In this document: positions 23,500-33,005 of the stretch, one piece after another
Layout: every line of letters begins with the position of its first letter
Position numbering within the stretch: position 1 is the stretch's first letter
Source: CAYVUB01 sp964454675
Lineage (GTDB): Bacteria > Bacteroidota > Bacteroidia > Flavobacteriales > Flavobacteriaceae
NCBI GenBank assembly: GCA_964454675.1
Contig: CAYVUB010000016.1
Coordinates: 1 to 64,000 of the forward strand
Length of the DNA stretch: 64,000 bases
Reading direction: 5' to 3'
Made by a program: the position numbers and the translations under genes
The notes under the pieces: model-generated
What the model saw: the letters and a program-made list of their open reading frames with translations, nothing else
Databases searched by the model: none
Told to the model about the DNA's origin: nothing

Positions 23500-26058
23500 T
23501 CAAGAATTCCCTTTCAGCAAATTGCTTAATTTTGAAAATGCTTCCGTAATTTTTTTCCGGGTGCTTTGTTTTTGAGGTGTTACAAACTCGTTTAAGGTTT
23601 TGATTTTTAAATCGTCCAAAGTTTCCGCATTGGTTTTAAACTCTATGGTTTTTATTTCGTTTGGTAACATATCAAAAAAGTTATCACTGAAAAATCCTTT
23701 GGTATCCGTATATAAAAACACATCTTTTTGAAGCGTTGTACCTGATAATTCAATAATAAAACCATCATTGGTTTTTGATATTTTTTGGAACAATCCGCTT
23801 TTTTGCAATGCTAAATCTTTCGGCTTTGCCAAATAAAAATAAGATGTTTCTTTATTGAATGCCGTAATAACCACCACAGTTGCATAGTCTAATTTCAGTG
23901 ATTTTAAATGCACATTGAAATGCTCTTCGCTGCTGTTTTTTATAACGGTAATTTCTTTTTGGTCTTTCCAAAGTAAATTCCCTTCAAAATCTATAATTTT
24001 AACAGACAAACTACCTGAATGATTTTTAAAATCGTCATTAACAACAAAGGTTTTTAAATAATCGCCTTCCAGTTTTGAGGAAACCAGTACATTCTCAAAG
24101 GCTTTTTTTGCTTTGTAATGCAAGGCTTTCCAGTTGCCCAAATTATCCAGACTTGACCATGAAACAACCGGCCAGCAATCGTTAAGCTGCCAGTAAAGCG
24201 TGCCCATATTATAAGGCTTGGCACGACGTTGGGCTTCAAAACCTTTGACCATGCCGTAGGCCTGCAATAGCTGGCTCATATACACATAATCGTCATCGTT
24301 TGCAGGAATCGGGAAATCGCGTTTCATATACGTTTCAATGAGTTCAAAACCTCGTGCATGTTTTTGATGTGTTTTAAAACTATCGTCAAAAACAGCAATA
24401 CTGTCATTTTGTGTAGCATATTTTATGGTTTCATAACCCGGGAATGATTGAAACCCGAATTCGCTCATAAATCTCGGGACATTGGTTTCCAGATGCTCAA
24501 AAGGATAGGCATCATGCCATATAAACCAATCGTGGGCATCACCCTCGGTAAGGTGGCGTTTATCGCCGCGGCCGTATTTTGGCGAGCTTTCCCAATACGA
24601 GGTATTATCAGTATATGCTGCGACGGTTTTTGGTAAAATGCTGTCAAATACTTTGAGGTAATTGTTCCAAATTTCGGTTTTTTGCCGGTTGTTTTTTCCC
24701 ATTTTCCAGCCCCAGTTTTCCCAACCTTCGGCATTCTCGTTATTGCCGCACCACAATGCTATGGATGCATGATTGCGCAAACGCTTTACATTGTCAATAG
24801 CTTCTTGCTCCACATTTTTTAAAAATGCATTGTCACCGGGATACATCGCACAGGCAAACATAAAATCCTGCCATACCAAAATGCCTTTTTCATCACACAA
24901 GTCATAAAACAGTTTTTCTTCATAAATGCCACCGCCCCAAACTCTCAGCATATTCATATTTGCATCAACTGCGCTATTCAGAATAGTTTCATAATGTTGC
25001 GGCGTGACCAGATTTTGCATACTGTTTTGCGGAATGTAATTGGCACCTTTCATATAGGTAGGTTCGCCATTGACTTTAAAATAAAAGCTCTCGCCAATAC
25101 TGTCTTTTTCGGTAATAAGTTCTACGGTACGCAAGCCTTTTTTGAGGTTGAAACTGTCCAAAACCGTTCTGCCTTGTTTTACCAATATGCTGATGTTGTA
25201 CAGATGCGGTTTACCCAGATTATGCGGCCACCATAATGTCGGGTTTTTGATGGTTATGGGAATTTGAAAATTGCTTTTTGCCGTATCGTTCGGGATTTCG
25301 GTTTTACTGTGAAGTGCATCATTAATCAATATTTCAAAGCTGAAATCGTCATCGAGCGTGTTTTTAAGTTCAATATCGGCCACCAGATTTGCAATGGTAT
25401 CGTTCAGTGTCATTTGCCTGATAAATACATCGTTAATTTTAATGTTGTTATACGCTGTGATGTAAACAGGTCGCCAGATTCCCGAAGTATTCAAAACTGG
25501 CCCCCAATCCCAACCGTATTGAAATTGCCCTTTTCTGGTAAACATGCGGTCGCCGTCGGGAAGCGTGTAATGAAGCTTTGCTTTTTCTTTTTCTTCAAAA
25601 ACTGAAGTTCTGGTAAAAACAATACGCAGTTCATTGTTGAGCCGTAATCGTGATTTTATATCAACGTCATATTTTCTGAAGGCGTTATTGGTTTCAATAA
25701 GTAATGTATCGTTCAAAAATACCGATGTGTATGTGTCCAAACCTTCAAAAGACAGCAGGATATGCTTGTGTTTCAGCAATGTTTCATCAACTGAAAATTG
25801 CGTTTTGTATTCCCAGTCGGTGTCTGAAATCCATTGCAAACCAAGTTCGTTGTCTTTGATAAACGGATGCCCGATGAGTTGGTTGTTTAGCAAATCGGAA
25901 TGGACATTTCCGGGAACTGACGCATTGTTCCAAACGGAATCGGCAGTATTTTTAAACGTCCAGTTGTTGTGTATGTATAGCGTTTGCGGCATTTCGTATT
26001 TGGTTTGGCAGCTAAAACAAACAATGATGAGCAAAAAACAGAAAAAGCGATACGTCAT
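23500..26058 (-). CDS. Beta-mannosidase, glycoside hydrolase family 2, lipoprotein
   Basis: It removes terminal beta-1,4-mannose, for instance from the Man-GlcNAc2 core of N-glycans. The 852-residue protein has a lipobox (CFSC, Cys17), an N-terminal jelly-roll (WTFKNTADSVWNNASVPGNVHSDLL), the GH2 sandwich and a TIM barrel with acid/base Glu441 in WCGNNE and nucleophile Glu533 in MSEFGFQSFPG. GDRMFTRKGQFQYGWDWGP at about 169-187 is typical of family 2 beta-mannosidases. It is last in the operon GH20-cutC-GH2 and overlaps cutC by one base. Confidence 0.93.
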   Translation of the reverse strand: MTYRFFCFLLIIVCFSCQTKYEMPQTLYIHNNWTFKNTADSVWNNASVPGNVHSDLLNNQLIGHPFIKDNELGLQWISDTDWEYKTQFSVDETLLKHKHILLSFEGLDTYTSVFLNDTLLIETNNAFRKYDVDIKSRLRLNNELRIVFTRTSVFEEKEKAKLHYTLPDGDRMFTRKGQFQYGWDWGPVLNTSGIWRPVYITAYNNIKINDVFIRQMTLNDTIANLVADIELKNTLDDDFSFEILINDALHSKTEIPNDTAKSNFQIPITIKNPTLWWPHNLGKPHLYNISILVKQGRTVLDSFNLKKGLRTVELITEKDSIGESFYFKVNGEPTYMKGANYIPQNSMQNLVTPQHYETILNSAVDANMNMLRVWGGGIYEEKLFYDLCDEKGILVWQDFMFACAMYPGDNAFLKNVEQEAIDNVKRLRNHASIALWCGNNENAEGWENWGWKMGKNNRQKTEIWNNYLKVFDSILPKTVAAYTDNTSYWESSPKYGRGDKRHLTEGDAHDWFIWHDAYPFEHLETNVPRFMSEFGFQSFPGYETIKYATQNDSIAVFDDSFKTHQKHARGFELIETYMKRDFPIPANDDDYVYMSQLLQAYGMVKGFEAQRRAKPYNMGTLYWQLNDCWPVVSWSSLDNLGNWKALHYKAKKAFENVLVSSKLEGDYLKTFVVNDDFKNHSGSLSVKIIDFEGNLLWKDQKEITVIKNSSEEHFNVHLKSLKLDYATVVVITAFNKETSYFYLAKPKDLALQKSGLFQKISKTNDGFIIELSGTTLQKDVFLYTDTKGFFSDNFFDMLPNEIKTIEFKTNAETLDDLKIKTLNEFVTPQKQSTRKKITEAFSKLSNLLKGNS

Positions 26059-26780
26059 TAGGTTATTTCTTTTAGCAGCAATGTTATGGTTTCGAGGTTT
26101 GAATATACGTCAATAGTTTCATTAAAAAATTTATCACTGTTCATCAGTATTTTAGGAGCATCAGAAATGGTTTTAATTGTGGTTGCCGAAGCGTGAATTT
26201 CGGTAAATCCGGCAGATTTAAACAGAGCGGCATTGCTTGCATTGATACCGCCGCCCGGAAGTATCACAATACGGTTTTGTGCCTGTTCTTTTAAAAGCTC
26301 AAGTATTTTCAGTCCTTTTTCGGCAGAGGTTTCCTGTCCCGATGTCAAAAGGCGGTCAACACCCAATGCAATGAGTGTTTCCATAGCTTTCTGCAGATTT
26401 GGCGTTTGGTCAAAAGCACGGTGAAATGTAAATTGCAACGGTTTTGAAAGTTCAACCAATTCACGTGTTTTTTCAACGTCGATAGTGTCATCGGTATTTA
26501 AAACGCCCGAAACAATTCCGGCGAAGCCCAAACGTTTACACAGTTGAATGTCTTGTTTTATGATTTCAAATTCCGCATTAGAATAAACAAAATTCCCACT
26601 TCGGGGTCTGATTAATACAACTACCGGAATCGTTACATGGTCACTCACGCTTTTCAATAATCCGTAGCTTGGTGTGATACCGCCAACCGCCAGTTCAGAA
26701 CATAACTCGATGCGGTGCGCACCGGCATTTTGAGCATTTACGGCAGATTGAAACGAATTGGCACAGATTTCTAAAAGCAT
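26058..26780 (-). CDS. cutC: CutC family protein
   Basis: The 240-residue TIM-barrel protein has the full CutC pattern: LLEICANSFQSAVNAQNAGAHRIELCSEL, GGITPSYGLL, PVVVLIRPRSGNFVYS, GVLNTDDTIDVE and RIVILPGGGINASN. It was named for copper tolerance in E. coli, a role that has been disputed. Here it lies between two glycosidases with a 57-base gap on one side and a 1-base overlap on the other, so a role in sugar metabolism fits the context better than copper. That is inference. Confidence 0.93.
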   Translation of the reverse strand: MLLEICANSFQSAVNAQNAGAHRIELCSELAVGGITPSYGLLKSVSDHVTIPVVVLIRPRSGNFVYSNAEFEIIKQDIQLCKRLGFAGIVSGVLNTDDTIDVEKTRELVELSKPLQFTFHRAFDQTPNLQKAMETLIALGVDRLLTSGQETSAEKGLKILELLKEQAQNRIVILPGGGINASNAALFKSAGFTEIHASATTIKTISDAPKILMNSDKFFNETIDVYSNLETITLLLKEIT

Positions 26781-26837
26781 GATTAGTGTTGTGTAAAAAG
26801 TATTGTTGTATAATGTAAATGTGCTATTGCTTAAATT

Positions 26838-29105
26838 TTAATTAATAATTATTTCGTCAACAAACAACCACGCTTTGTTGCCCGCGCCTTGTTTTCCGTC
26901 GGGGATACTGCCGTAATTTTTAATTTTCAGTGTGATGGTTCTGGCTTTGGTATTGATTGTTGTTTTATAATCTGCTACTAATTTTTCGGCTTTGATGCCG
27001 GTACTATTATATAATCTGTTGTTAAGAAACACTTCAACGTTAGAAGGTGCATAAATCCATTGCCCGTTGGCATTAAAAAAACGGGTTTCTATAGAATTGA
27101 TTTCCATTTCTTCGCCCAAATCGATGGTAATTTCAACATCATCGCCATAAAATCCCAACCATTCTTTATCGCCAAATCGTGTGTTGCTGCCATTGATGCT
27201 GTTAATCAGTGCTTCTTTTCCACCGGCATTATAAGCTTTGTGCGGTTCAACGTTTAATGTAACAGATTTTCCTACAGCTTTATGATAGTTGAGTTGCTGT
27301 GTAAACGTAGAGCCAAGTTGTTTGCCATCATCAAAAACTGCCGCTTTTATGGTGGTGTTTTTTTTAATGTTTATGGGCGAATGGTATCTGTCTGAAAGTT
27401 TGTTTGGTTCCGAATTATCGGTCGTAAACCGGATGATTTTGTTATTTAATTGTGTTGCTAACTGATAGGAAAGTTTCCCGTTTTTAGAACCTAATTGCCC
27501 GTCAATGTCATATAAATGATTGGCAAAATTGATATTTAAAGCTTTTAACCGCTTGTGAAACTGTTCCACCCGGTTTAAAAAACCGGGATAATTCTTGTTT
27601 TCTGATGGTGACCAAACCACTTCACTCAAGGCTAATATTCGTGGAAACACCATATATTCCACGTGTTTTTCATCGGGCATATATTCTGTCCAGACATTGC
27701 CTTGTGCACCGAGAACAAATTTTGCCTGTTCATCTGTTAACTCTTCCGGAACAGGGTTGAAGCCATATACTTTTTCAAGCGGTACAAATCCGCCGATAGC
27801 CAAAGGTTCACCATCACTATCGGACTGGTAATAATCAAAATAACAATGCGAGTTGGGTGTCATAATCACCTTATGGTTCATTTTTGCGGCATCAATAGCG
27901 CCTTGTGTGCCGCGCCACGACATTACGGTAGCGTTGGGAGCCAGTCCGCCTTCAAGAATTTCATCCCAACCTATAATTTGCCGCCCTTTACTATTCAAAT
28001 ATTTTTCCATTCGGGAAATGAAATAACTTTGTAGTTCGTGTTCGTCTTTTAAACCTTCATCTTTAATACGATTCTGACAATTTGGGCAGGCTTTCCACCG
28101 GGTTTTTGGGGCTTCATCACCGCCAATATGAATGTACGTGCTCGGGAAAAGTTCTAAAACTTCGTCTAATACATTTTCAAGAAATTCAAAAACGCCGTCG
28201 GTAGTACAGTAAATTTCATCAAAAACGCCCCATTTTGTGGCTGCTTCCATAGGTTTTCCGGTACAGCCAAGCTCAGGATACGCTGCAATGGCAGCCTGCG
28301 AATGCCCGGGCATTTCTATTTCGGGAATGATGGTAATCTGTCGTTTTTCTGCGTAAGCGACAATCATTTTAATGGCTTCCTGCGTGTAATAGCCGCCGTA
28401 ACGTTTACCGTCAAATCGCTGTGGGTCATCATTGTAGTGTCCAATTAAAGTTTCGTTTCTGTAAGCGGCTGTTTCCTGAAGTTTGGGGTATTTTTTTATT
28501 TCCACACGCCAGCCTTGATCTTCGGTCAAATGCCAGTGCAATGTGTTCATTTTGAGCATTGCCAACGCATCGATATAACGTTTGATAAATTCTACACTTT
28601 GCAGGTGTCGTCCGCTGTCAAGATGCATTCCCCGGTAGGAAAATTGCGGTTCATCTTCAATAGTTTGGCAAGCAATTGCAACAGAAGAATTTTTAAAACT
28701 GCCATTTTCAAATTCGGCAGGGATTAATTGTCGTAAGGTCTGTACGGCATAAAATGCACCTTTTTCTGAACCGGCTCTTATCTGGATGGTTGATGATGAA
28801 ATGTTTAGTTGATATGCTTCGGGATTTGTAATAGATGTATCTTTAATAAATTGAATGTTGTTATTTTCTTTTAAAACAATAGAACTTCCGTTTTCTATAT
28901 AGGATTTTAAAAAACTGGCGGCAATCTCAAATGTTTTGTCATAAGAAATACCTGTTTTATTGCTGATTACAAATTGACCATTGCTAAAGTTTTGAATTTT
29001 TGGTTTTGGTATAACGGTATTGTGTGTTTCAATTTTGTTTTGAGATTGACCATTGTATAAAAAGCTGATAAAAACTATGAAAGCGATAAATGTCTTAAAA
29101 CCCAT
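26838..29105 (-). CDS. Beta-N-acetylhexosaminidase, glycoside hydrolase family 20
   Basis: It removes terminal beta-GlcNAc or GalNAc by substrate-assisted catalysis. The 755-residue protein has a signal peptide (about 1-22), a GH20b N-terminal domain, the barrel with RGMHLDSGRHLQS, HWHLTEDQGWRVEI and the catalytic pair Asp330-Glu331 in HIGGDEAPKTRW, and C-terminal chitobiase and discoidin-like beta-sandwich domains (about 540-755). As first gene of an operon with cutC and beta-mannosidase it would trim the GlcNAc residues that flank the beta-mannose of N-glycan cores or chitobiose units. Confidence 0.95.
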   Translation of the reverse strand: MGFKTFIAFIVFISFLYNGQSQNKIETHNTVIPKPKIQNFSNGQFVISNKTGISYDKTFEIAASFLKSYIENGSSIVLKENNNIQFIKDTSITNPEAYQLNISSSTIQIRAGSEKGAFYAVQTLRQLIPAEFENGSFKNSSVAIACQTIEDEPQFSYRGMHLDSGRHLQSVEFIKRYIDALAMLKMNTLHWHLTEDQGWRVEIKKYPKLQETAAYRNETLIGHYNDDPQRFDGKRYGGYYTQEAIKMIVAYAEKRQITIIPEIEMPGHSQAAIAAYPELGCTGKPMEAATKWGVFDEIYCTTDGVFEFLENVLDEVLELFPSTYIHIGGDEAPKTRWKACPNCQNRIKDEGLKDEHELQSYFISRMEKYLNSKGRQIIGWDEILEGGLAPNATVMSWRGTQGAIDAAKMNHKVIMTPNSHCYFDYYQSDSDGEPLAIGGFVPLEKVYGFNPVPEELTDEQAKFVLGAQGNVWTEYMPDEKHVEYMVFPRILALSEVVWSPSENKNYPGFLNRVEQFHKRLKALNINFANHLYDIDGQLGSKNGKLSYQLATQLNNKIIRFTTDNSEPNKLSDRYHSPINIKKNTTIKAAVFDDGKQLGSTFTQQLNYHKAVGKSVTLNVEPHKAYNAGGKEALINSINGSNTRFGDKEWLGFYGDDVEITIDLGEEMEINSIETRFFNANGQWIYAPSNVEVFLNNRLYNSTGIKAEKLVADYKTTINTKARTITLKIKNYGSIPDGKQGAGNKAWLFVDEIIIN

Positions 29106-29156
29106 TTTTAGTATATTAGAGGTTTTAAATATAAGAACTTTTTCAGTACAAATTCA

Positions 29157-31151
29157 ATGGATATCCAACAGCAAATTATAAGTCTTCGCAATGAGTTAAA
29201 TAAGCACAACCATAATTATTATGTGCTTGACAATCCTACCATAAGCGATTACGAATTTGACATAAAACTCAAACAGCTTCAAGAATTGGAAGCACAATAT
29301 CCTGAATTTTTTGATGCCAATTCGCCTTCGCAACGTGTTGGTGGGCAAATCACCAAGAATTTTGAAACCGTTGTGCACGAACACCGAATGTATTCTCTGG
29401 AAAATTCCTATTCAAAAGAGGATTTGCTGGATTGGGAAAACCGCATTAAAAAAATCATTGATGGTAAAGTTCAATATACCTGCGAGTTAAAATACGATGG
29501 AGCATCCATAAGTTTAACGTATGAAAACGGACAATTTGTTAAAGCGGTCACACGTGGTGATGGTGTTCAAGGTGATAATGTCACGGCAAATGTAAGAACT
29601 ATCAAATCGGTGCCGTTGCATTTAAAAGGCGATTTTCCGGCAAAATTTGATATAAGAGGCGAAATCGTTTTGCCGTTTGAGGGTTTTAACAAAATGAATG
29701 AAGAGCGCATTGAAACAGGCGAAGAACCCTACAGAAACCCGCGTAATACGGCATCGGGAAGTTTAAAATTACAGGATAGTGCCGAGGTTGCCAGGCGGCC
29801 ACTGGAATGTTTACTGTACAATATTACGGGAACAAATTTGGGTATTGCTACACAATTTGAAGGTTTGCAAAAAGCCCGCGATTGGGGATTTAAAGTTCCT
29901 GCAGCGGCAACACTTGTTAATTCTATGAATGACGTGTTTGAATTTATTGAATACTGGGATACGCACCGGCACGATTTGCCGTATGAAACCGATGGTGTGG
30001 TAATAAAAGTTAACAATTTGCGGCAGCAGGAAGAATTAGGCTTTACGGCTAAAGCACCCCGCTGGGCAATGGCATATAAGTTTAAAACCGAGCAGGTTTC
30101 TACCAGGCTTTTGAGTATCTCATATCAGGTAGGGCGTACAGGTGCCATCACGCCGGTTGCCAATCTGGAACCTGTGGAACTCGCAGGAACAACCGTAAAA
30201 CGAGCTTCGTTGCACAATGCAGACCAAATTGAAAAACTGGATATACGGGTAGGCGATGCCGTGTATGTTGAAAAAGGCGGCGAAATTATCCCAAAAATTA
30301 TAGGTGTTGATTTAAGTAAACGTCCAATAGAATCCTTGCCTACAGATTATATTACACATTGTCCCGAATGTGACACACAACTTGTAAGACAAGAAGGCGA
30401 AGCCCAGCATTACTGCCCTAATTACAACGGATGCCAGCCGCAAATTATAGGCAGAATCCAGCATTATATTTCAAGAAAAGCAATGGATATTGAAGGACTT
30501 GGTGGTGAGACTGTGACTTTATTGGTAAACGCGGGTCTTATAAATAATTATTCTGATTTGTATGAATTAACTGTCGGGCAAGTCATTCCTTTAGAACGAA
30601 TGGCAGAGAAAAGCGCCGACAATTTGATTACAGGAATAGAAGCCTCAAAGCAAATACCTTTTGAACGTGTATTGTATGCCTTAGGAATCAGATATGTTGG
30701 AGAAACAGTTGCAAAAAAGCTGGCGAAACATTTTAAAAGTATTGATAATCTTTCACAGGCAACCGTTTTGGATTTGGTTACTGTTGATGAAATAGGAGGA
30801 AGAATTGCAGAGAGTGTTGTTGACTTTTTTAATTCGGATACGAATAAGGTTATCATAGAAAGACTGCGGAATTTTGGTGTTCAGCTTGAAATATCGGCAG
30901 ATAAATTGCTTAACCGGACAGAAAAGCTGAAAGGTTTGACATTTGTGGTTTCGGGAGTTTTTGAAACACTTTCACGGGATGAGCTGAAACAGATGATAGA
31001 AGAAAACGGCGGTAAAGTATCAGGTTCTATTTCATCAAAAACAAGTTATGTTGTTGCCGGTGACCAAATGGGACCAAGCAAGAGAGAAAAGGCAGAGCAA
31101 TTGAATATTCCTATTATCTCAGAGTTTGATTTCAAAAAGTTTATTAAGTAA
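29157..31151 (+). CDS. ligA: NAD-dependent DNA ligase
   Basis: It seals nicks in replication and repair with NAD+. The 664-residue protein has the domains in order: Ia (HNYYVLDNPTISDYEFD), nucleotidyltransferase with adenylated Lys112 in ELKYDG, OB fold, a four-cysteine zinc site (CPECD at about 402 and CPNYNGC near 421), helix-hairpin-helix repeats and a C-terminal BRCT domain (about 588-664, LKGLTFVVSGVFETLSRDEL). All domains are complete. It diverges from the hexosaminidase gene, 51 bases away. Confidence 0.97.
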   Translation: MDIQQQIISLRNELNKHNHNYYVLDNPTISDYEFDIKLKQLQELEAQYPEFFDANSPSQRVGGQITKNFETVVHEHRMYSLENSYSKEDLLDWENRIKKIIDGKVQYTCELKYDGASISLTYENGQFVKAVTRGDGVQGDNVTANVRTIKSVPLHLKGDFPAKFDIRGEIVLPFEGFNKMNEERIETGEEPYRNPRNTASGSLKLQDSAEVARRPLECLLYNITGTNLGIATQFEGLQKARDWGFKVPAAATLVNSMNDVFEFIEYWDTHRHDLPYETDGVVIKVNNLRQQEELGFTAKAPRWAMAYKFKTEQVSTRLLSISYQVGRTGAITPVANLEPVELAGTTVKRASLHNADQIEKLDIRVGDAVYVEKGGEIIPKIIGVDLSKRPIESLPTDYITHCPECDTQLVRQEGEAQHYCPNYNGCQPQIIGRIQHYISRKAMDIEGLGGETVTLLVNAGLINNYSDLYELTVGQVIPLERMAEKSADNLITGIEASKQIPFERVLYALGIRYVGETVAKKLAKHFKSIDNLSQATVLDLVTVDEIGGRIAESVVDFFNSDTNKVIIERLRNFGVQLEISADKLLNRTEKLKGLTFVVSGVFETLSRDELKQMIEENGGKVSGSISSKTSYVVAGDQMGPSKREKAEQLNIPIISEFDFKKFIK

Positions 31152-31191
31152 ATTCTTACAATTATATATTTTTTATCGATTAAATGCGTTT

Positions 31192-31225
31192 TTGTTCGTT
31201 TAATTGTATTTTATTTTTATATTTG
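31192..31225 (+). promoter_or_regulatory. Promoter of the membrane protein gene at 31249
   Basis: TTTG (31192-31195), a 22-base spacer and TATATTTG (31218-31225) fit the Bacteroidetes consensus. It decides the start of the next gene: an ATG at 31204 lies inside the promoter and cannot be used on this transcript. Confidence 0.65.
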
Positions 31226-31248
31226 CCTTTCAAATAGATTATTGCTCT

Positions 31249-31983
31249 ATGCATATACAGAAAATATTTATAACTGCTTTAATCACCATAAGTGTTATTT
31301 TTTTAGGACTTCAGGTGTTTGAATATGAAACGGCAGCTGCGGGATTAAGAGCCGTATTGCTTGTATTGTTAACCGCTTTTTATTGTGTTACAATTGAAAA
31401 TAAACGCAAATTGTTCTTTTTGTTTTTGATTATGTTTAGCCTGGCAGAAATTTTAAATTTCATTTCACGGTTTTTAGAAGCTTCTACAAATAATGGTGTG
31501 CATTATTTTTATTATTCAACAAATATATTATACATAGTTTCATATATATTATTGATTGTTAAAATATTGTATGATATGAACATTAAAGAAACAGTAAAAA
31601 AATTTCCTGTTCATATCATCGTATTGCTGGCGTTGGATGTGTTTTGTGTAGTAACGGTTACAGATACTACAAAAGGTATCCTTTCAACAACACAATACTC
31701 ACTTGAGTTTTCATACAATGCTGTTATTATGCTGCTGTTAACCGTTGCATTAATCAATTATATAAGCAGAGAAGATAAAAAATCGATGAATTTTTTAATT
31801 GGTTCTATTTTTATAGTGTTTTCTGAAGTTATCCAGCTGGCATATTTTTACGTATCGGCAATTAATGTACTAAATGTTGTTTGTTCGTTATTTTTGGTTA
31901 TTGCTTTTGTTTTTTTCTACTTGCAGGCAAGGCTTATGTATCAAAATAATGATGATATAACCGAAAATGAACTGTATGCTTAA
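31249..31983 (+). CDS. Polytopic membrane protein, possibly YhhN-like
   Basis: The 244-residue protein (start MHIQKIFITALITISV) has seven or eight hydrophobic helices with short loops and a polar acidic C-terminal tail (NNDDITENELYA). The layout is like that of the YhhN/lysoplasmalogenase family, and SIFIVFSEVIQLAYFYV could be the equivalent of its conserved sixth helix, but the match is weak. The function is unknown. It is a single gene with its own promoter, and converges on the nucleotidase genes. Confidence 0.8.
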   Translation: MHIQKIFITALITISVIFLGLQVFEYETAAAGLRAVLLVLLTAFYCVTIENKRKLFFLFLIMFSLAEILNFISRFLEASTNNGVHYFYYSTNILYIVSYILLIVKILYDMNIKETVKKFPVHIIVLLALDVFCVVTVTDTTKGILSTTQYSLEFSYNAVIMLLLTVALINYISREDKKSMNFLIGSIFIVFSEVIQLAYFYVSAINVLNVVCSLFLVIAFVFFYLQARLMYQNNDDITENELYA

Positions 31984-32010
31984 CCGGGTTTTAAGATAGA
32001 AACTTCACGA

Positions 32011-32925
32011 TTATACCGTAACAGACACACCGTTTGCCGATTTATTCTTATTGGTGTCAAAATAAAAATCTATTCGGCCAAGATTCAATCCGTAGCAGCC
32101 AACCTGATTAATTAAAACGTTTTTACCTTCGCTGTTTTTTACAACAGTAGGTCTTGGTAAAAAGGTATGTGTGTGCCCTCCAATAATCAAATCGATGTTT
32201 TTTGTGTGTTTGGCAACTTTCAAATCTGAAATTATAGAGTCGTCATGTTTATACTCGTAACCTATGTGTGATAAACATATAACTAAGTCACATTTTTCAT
32301 TGTCTTTGAGTATCCGGCTCATATCCTTGGCAATTTCAAGCGGATTGAGGTAAACGGTTTCTTTATACATGCTTTTTGCAACCAAATCTTTAAGTTCTAC
32401 GCCAAGACCAAAAACCCCAATCCTGATGCCGTCTTTTATAAACACTTTGTACGGCTGCACATGGGTATCCATAACCGTATTTTTAAAATCATAATTGGCG
32501 CATATAAATGGAAATTTGGCATGTGGCAGCTGTGCATACAAACCGTCAATTCCGTTGTCAAACTCATGATTTCCGATAGTTGCGGCATCGTACTTAAGCA
32601 TGCTCATAAGTTTAAATTCCAGTTCGCCGCCATAATAATTAAAGTAGGGCGTTCCCTGAAAAATATCGCCGGCATCGAGCAACAAGGTATTCGGGTTTTC
32701 ATTTCTTATGGATTGAATAAGTGCCGCACGCCTTGCGACACCGCCTTGATTTGGGTTTCTGCCGTCTTCAGGACCAAATGGGTCAATATGGCTGTGCACA
32801 TCATTGGTATGTAAAATGGTAATTTTTTTATCAGGAATTGTAGAGAACGATTGCAACCCGAGTCCGCTTAAACTTACCAATGCAGATGCTGCTGCTGTTT
32901 GCTGTATAAAGGTTCTTCTTTTCAT
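32011..32925 (-). CDS. Metallophosphatase, catalytic half of a 5'-nucleotidase
   Basis: The 304-residue protein is exported with a twin-arginine-like signal (MKRRTFIQQTAAASALVSLSGL). It has the calcineurin-like metal motifs in order: HTNDVHSHIDPF, LLDAGDIFQG, IGNHEFDNG and IIGGHTHTFLP, the last near residue 250. It lacks the substrate-binding C-terminal domain of UshA/5'-nucleotidase, which is encoded by the gene just upstream (33006-33761). Together they would hydrolyse periplasmic nucleotides to nucleoside and phosphate. Confidence 0.93.
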   Translation of the reverse strand: MKRRTFIQQTAAASALVSLSGLGLQSFSTIPDKKITILHTNDVHSHIDPFGPEDGRNPNQGGVARRAALIQSIRNENPNTLLLDAGDIFQGTPYFNYYGGELEFKLMSMLKYDAATIGNHEFDNGIDGLYAQLPHAKFPFICANYDFKNTVMDTHVQPYKVFIKDGIRIGVFGLGVELKDLVAKSMYKETVYLNPLEIAKDMSRILKDNEKCDLVICLSHIGYEYKHDDSIISDLKVAKHTKNIDLIIGGHTHTFLPRPTVVKNSEGKNVLINQVGCYGLNLGRIDFYFDTNKNKSANGVSVTV

Positions 32926-33005
32926 CTGTTCATTTTTATTGTTTTTTAATCGTCAGGTAGCAATGCCTAAAGAAAATATCGGTTAGTTTGATAAATCTGT
33001 TGTTT

